Source: Arenibaculum pallidiluteum (lineage in GTDB: Bacteria; Pseudomonadota; Alphaproteobacteria; Azospirillales; Azospirillaceae). Taken from it: a DNA stretch of 64,000 nt. Location: positions 62,001 through 126,000 of the forward strand of contig NZ_JAFIQU010000015.1 in the NCBI RefSeq assembly GCF_017355985.1. The letters run 5' to 3'. Both the position numbers and the translations under genes were made by a program. Shown here piece by piece: positions 61,242 to 64,000 of this stretch (the first letter of the stretch is position 1; each line of letters begins with the position of its first letter). The notes beneath the pieces were generated by a model. It had not been told where the DNA came from and did no database searches. It was given only the letters and a program-made list of their open reading frames with translations.

Positions 61242-62500
61242 CACGCCTTCTCCATGGGCTTGGCAGTGGCGCCGGCCGGGAAGCGGCCGCCGCCCTTCAG
61301 GACGGACTCGCTGATGCTGGCAGGCAGCGGCCGCGGACGCTCGATCTTGCCGATCAGCGGCGTCAGCACCAGGAAGTGCAGGAAGTAGTAGGCCGTCGCG
61401 AGCTGCCCGATCAGCACGTAGATGCCCTCGGGCGGCTGCGAGCCGATGTAGCCCAGCACCACGCAGTCGGCCATGAGGATGTAGTAGAAGGGCTTGTAGA
61501 GCGGCCGGAACTTGGTCGAGCGGACCTTGGAGGTGTCGAGCCAGGGCAGCACGAACAGCACCGCGATCGCACCGAACATCAGCAGCACGCCGCCGAGCTT
61601 GTCCGGCACCGCGCGCAGGATCGCGTAGAACGGCAGGAAGTACCATTCCGGCACGATGTGCGCGGGCGTCACCAGCGGGTTCGCCGGGATGTAGTTGTCG
61701 GGATGGCCGAGGTAGTTCGGGTTGAAGAACACGAAGGCCGCGAAGAAGATCAGGAAGATCCCCAGCGCGAAGCCGTCCTTCACCGTCAGGTACGGGTTGA
61801 ACGGCACCGTGTCCTGCGGCCCCTTCGGCTCGATGCCCAGCGGGTTGTTCGAGCCCGTCACGTGCAGCGCCGCGACGTGCAGGATGACCACGCCCAGGAT
61901 CACGAAGGGCAGCACGAAGTGCAGCGCGAAGAAGCGGTTGAGCGTGGGGTTGTCCACCGAGAAGCCGCCCCACAGCCAGGTCACGATCGGATCGCCGACG
62001 AAGGGGAAGGCCGAGAACAGGTTGGTGATGACGGTGGCGCCCCAGAAGCTCATCTGGCCCCAGGGAAGCACGTAGCCCATGAAGGCGGTCGCCATCATCA
62101 GCAGCAGGATGACGACGCCGATCATCCACAGCAGCTCGCGCGGGGTCTTGTAGGACCCGTAATACAGGCCGCGGAACATGTGAATGTACACCACGATGAA
62201 GAACATCGAGGCGCCGTTCATGTGGATGTAGCGCAGCAGCCAGCCGTAGTTCACGTCGCGCATGATGCGCTCGACGGACTCGAAGGCCATCGAGGTGTGC
62301 GCCGTGTAGTTCATCGCCAGGAAGATGCCCGTCACGATCATCGTGATCAGGACGACCATGGCCAGCGCGCCGAAGCTCCACCAGTAGTTGGCGTTCCTCG
62401 GCATCATGTATTCGTTGTACTCGTGGTGCATCATGGTAAAGATCGGCAGGCGCCGATCGATCCAGTTCACCACGGGATTCTTGAACTGCTGGGCAGCCAT
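61241..62500 (-). CDS. petB: Cytochrome b of the bc1 complex
   Basis: A 419-residue membrane protein, full length with eight helices. Heme-ligand His residues lie in [20 protein letters not shown] and in the second pair near residues 185-200; the quinol site has the PEWY motif ([15 protein letters not shown]). It starts 27 bases after petA. It catalyses quinol oxidation and the Q cycle in the inner membrane. Confidence 0.97.
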   Translation of the reverse strand: MAAQQFKNPVVNWIDRRLPIFTMMHHEYNEYMMPRNANYWWSFGALAMVVLITMIVTGIFLAMNYTAHTSMAFESVERIMRDVNYGWLLRYIHMNGASMFFIVVYIHMFRGLYYGSYKTPRELLWMIGVVILLLMMATAFMGYVLPWGQMSFWGATVITNLFSAFPFVGDPIVTWLWGGFSVDNPTLNRFFALHFVLPFVILGVVILHVAALHVTGSNNPLGIEPKGPQDTVPFNPYLTVKDGFALGIFLIFFAAFVFFNPNYLGHPDNYIPANPLVTPAHIVPEWYFLPFYAILRAVPDKLGGVLLMFGAIAVLFVLPWLDTSKVRSTKFRPLYKPFYYILMADCVVLGYIGSQPPEGIYVLIGQLATAYYFLHFLVLTPLIGKIERPRPLPASISESVLKGGGRFPAGATAKPMEKA

Positions 62501-62527
62501 GATGGACTCCAGTCGGCCCCTGCGGAC

Positions 62528-63097
62528 CTAGCCGAGGCGGATCGAGGTGTCGTCCAGGAACCGGTATTCCGGGACATGGAGGTTCGCCGGCGCCGGACCC
62601 CGGCGGATGCGGCCCGCCGTGTCGTAGTGCGAGCCGTGGCAGGGGCAGAACCACCCGCCGAAGTCACCCTTGGGATCGGTCGCCTTCTGGCCCAGCGGCA
62701 CGCAGCCGAGATGCGTGCAGACGCCGACCATGACCAGCCATTCCGGCTTGATCACGCGCTGCTCGTCCGTCTGCGGGTCGCGCAGCTCGTTCACGTTCAC
62801 GGCGCGGGCGGTCTGGATCTCCTCCTCGGTGCGCCGACGGACGAAGACCGGCTTGCCGCGCCAGGTCACCGTGATGGCCTGGCCGACCTGCACGGGCGAC
62901 AGGTCGACGTCGATGGACGCCAGAGCCAGGGTGTCGGCCGCGGGGTTCATGCTGTCGATGAAGGGCCAGGCCACGGAAGCTGCGCCGACGGCGCCGACAG
63001 CCGCGGTGGCGAGATACAGGAAGTCGCGGCGCGTGGCGCCTTCGCTCCCGCTCGCCCCTTGGCCGGCCGGCCCGACCGGATGGGTGGTGTCCGACAT
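62528..63097 (-). CDS. petA: Rieske iron-sulfur protein of the bc1 complex
   Basis: A 189-residue protein with a Tat-type anchor ([17 protein letters not shown]) and the [2Fe-2S] ligands in [12 protein letters not shown] and [20 protein letters not shown]. It carries electrons from quinol to cytochrome c1. First gene of petABC; divergent from trmL-hemF with a 15-bp palindrome in the shared promoter region. Confidence 0.97.
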   Translation of the reverse strand: MSDTTHPVGPAGQGASGSEGATRRDFLYLATAAVGAVGAASVAWPFIDSMNPAADTLALASIDVDLSPVQVGQAITVTWRGKPVFVRRRTEEEIQTARAVNVNELRDPQTDEQRVIKPEWLVMVGVCTHLGCVPLGQKATDPKGDFGGWFCPCHGSHYDTAGRIRRGPAPANLHVPEYRFLDDTSIRLG

Positions 63098-63252
63098 ACG
63101 CTCTCTCTCTGACTGCTCGGCCTGCCCGCCGGGGAGACAGCGGGAGACCAGTTGGATCCCTCGACCTGGACGACCGCTGCGGCCGCCGGGGCCGCACGCG
63201 CGTACAGCGCGGCCCGACCGTGTCTGCCGCGACCGGACGGGTATACAGTTCG

Positions 63253-63267
63253 TTCCAGACTCTGGAA
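63253..63267. promoter_or_regulatory. Palindrome in the petA/trmL divergent region
   Basis: TTCCAGA-C-TCTGGAA is a perfect 15-bp dyad, flanked by GTTCC/GGAAAGAAC, about 155 bases upstream of petA and 80 upstream of trmL. The sequence does not match an Fnr box. The regulator is unknown. Confidence 0.4.
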
Positions 63268-63348
63268 AGAACTAGATTCATGGACAAAATGCCGCGCCCC
63301 CACGCTCGGACCTTGCCGCGGCATGGCCCTTGCTGGTAGGCACGGCGG

Positions 63349-63822
63349 ATGGTGCCGGAGGCCCCACATCTGGCGCTCTACGAGCCCGACATCCCGCAGA
63401 ACACCGGCGCCCTTATGCGCCTCGCGGCCTGCCTCGGCGTCCCGCTGCACGTGATCGAGCCCTGCGGCTTCGTGCTGGACGACCGGCGGCTGCGCCGGGC
63501 CGGCATGGATTACCTGGACGGGCTGGACCTGCGCCGCCATGCCTCCTGGACGCGCTTCGCCGCAGAGCCGCCGGGCCGCATCGTACTGCTGACCACCCGG
63601 GCGGCGATGCCCTATCTCGACTTCGCCTTCGCGCCAGGGGACGTGCTGCTGCTGGGCCGCGAGAGCGCGGGCGTGCCAGAAGCCGTGCATGCCGCGGCCG
63701 ATGCGCGGGTCGCGATTCCCCTGCGTCCCGGCATGCGCTCGCTGAACGTTGCGCTGGCCGCCGCCATGGTGTTGGGTGAGGCCCTCCGCCAGACACGCCA
63801 CGCCGCGCCGGAACGCCCATGA
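63349..63822 (+). CDS. trmL: tRNA (cytidine/uridine-34-2'-O)-methyltransferase TrmL
   Basis: A 157-residue SpoU-family enzyme: [20 protein letters not shown] at the start, the SAM-binding knot with [20 protein letters not shown] and [20 protein letters not shown]. It methylates the wobble-position ribose of tRNA-Leu. hemF begins in its stop codon (ATGA). The same gene pair next to petABC is seen in other alphaproteobacteria. Confidence 0.93.
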   Translation: MVPEAPHLALYEPDIPQNTGALMRLAACLGVPLHVIEPCGFVLDDRRLRRAGMDYLDGLDLRRHASWTRFAAEPPGRIVLLTTRAAMPYLDFAFAPGDVLLLGRESAGVPEAVHAAADARVAIPLRPGMRSLNVALAAAMVLGEALRQTRHAAPERP

Positions 63823-64000
63823 CCGCAGACAGAGCTTCGACCGAAGAGGACCGCAAGGCACGCGCCAGCGCCTGGTTCGCCGAGCTCCGCGACCGGATCT
63901 GCGCGGCCTTCGAGCGGATTGAGGACGACCTGTCCGGCGGCCCCCACGGGCCCTTGGCGCCGGGCCGTTTCGAGCGCAAGGCCTGGACCCGGCCGGACCC
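63819..64000 (+). CDS. hemF: Oxygen-dependent coproporphyrinogen III oxidase (N-terminal part)
   Basis: Only the first 60 codons are in the window: [20 protein letters not shown] then [18 protein letters not shown], and [10 protein letters not shown] at the edge, matching the N-terminus of HemF (helix with a WF..L..RIC pattern and FxRxxWxRP). The enzyme decarboxylates coproporphyrinogen III in heme synthesis. It overlaps trmL by four bases. Confidence 0.85.
   Translation, partial: MTADRASTEEDRKARASAWFAELRDRICAAFERIEDDLSGGPHGPLAPGRFERKAWTRPD

Overview
The window comes from a very GC-rich (roughly 70% by eye) alphaproteobacterium. Several marks point there: a DivL-type kinase with Tyr at the phospho-acceptor position, a short HPr kinase followed by rapZ, a mannose-type EIIA, HPr and EI, a Usg protein, a DUF1194 protein, HWE-type kinase signalling, and petABC divergent from trmL-hemF. 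Rhodospirillales or Geminicoccales would fit, but I cannot place it further. Coding density is high. I see no tRNA, rRNA, CRISPR array, phage or intact insertion sequence.

1-9.4 kb: a partial LysR regulator divergent from a tautomerase and two short-chain dehydrogenases; DoxX; an HD-GYP phosphodiesterase; a Crp/Fnr regulator divergent from a lone CheB-like methylesterase; a DUF1194 von Willebrand protein divergent from an exported alpha/beta hydrolase and a second CheB-like protein with a zinc-ribbon tail.

9.5-21.7 kb: a self-contained amide/urea-type nitrogen island. On the minus strand are a small monooxygenase, a cysteine hydrolase, an amidase, a formamidase and a MarR regulator. On the plus strand are a cytosolic AmiC-like binding protein, an exported binding protein, two permeases, two ATPases and a second amidase. 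Three related AT-rich 18-bp elements sit in the three control regions and may form the MarR regulon.

21.7-32.5 kb: a signalling island with two histidine kinases, a decayed cheB fragment, a SelW-like protein, a compact response regulator/kinase, double KaiC and response regulator operon, two coiled-coil proteins and a CheR-PAS protein without a kinase domain.

32.6-45.9 kb: groESL with a perfect CIRCE operator; usg; hprK-rapZ-manX-ptsH-ptsI (a regulatory PTS with no sugar permease in view); a GNAT protein; an HWE kinase with its receiver; a LysR/SDR divergent pair; ahcY with a perfect 18-bp palindrome in its promoter region.

45.9-55 kb: a threonine-rich leader peptide and terminator in front of a shortened threonyl-tRNA synthetase (a candidate attenuator not obvious from gene calls), then DUF454, katA-oxyR, mntH-mntR with a palindromic operator, and divL.

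55-64 kb: a VOC protein, DUF924, an unknown protein, a DnaQ-like exonuclease, a FkbM-FkbM-GT11 fusion, the cytochrome bc1 operon petABC with its terminator, and divergent trmL-hemF (hemF runs off the edge).

A pattern no gene call reports: at least six genes carry 3-4 copies of an unrelated 14-16 bp tandem repeat on or next to their stop codon.
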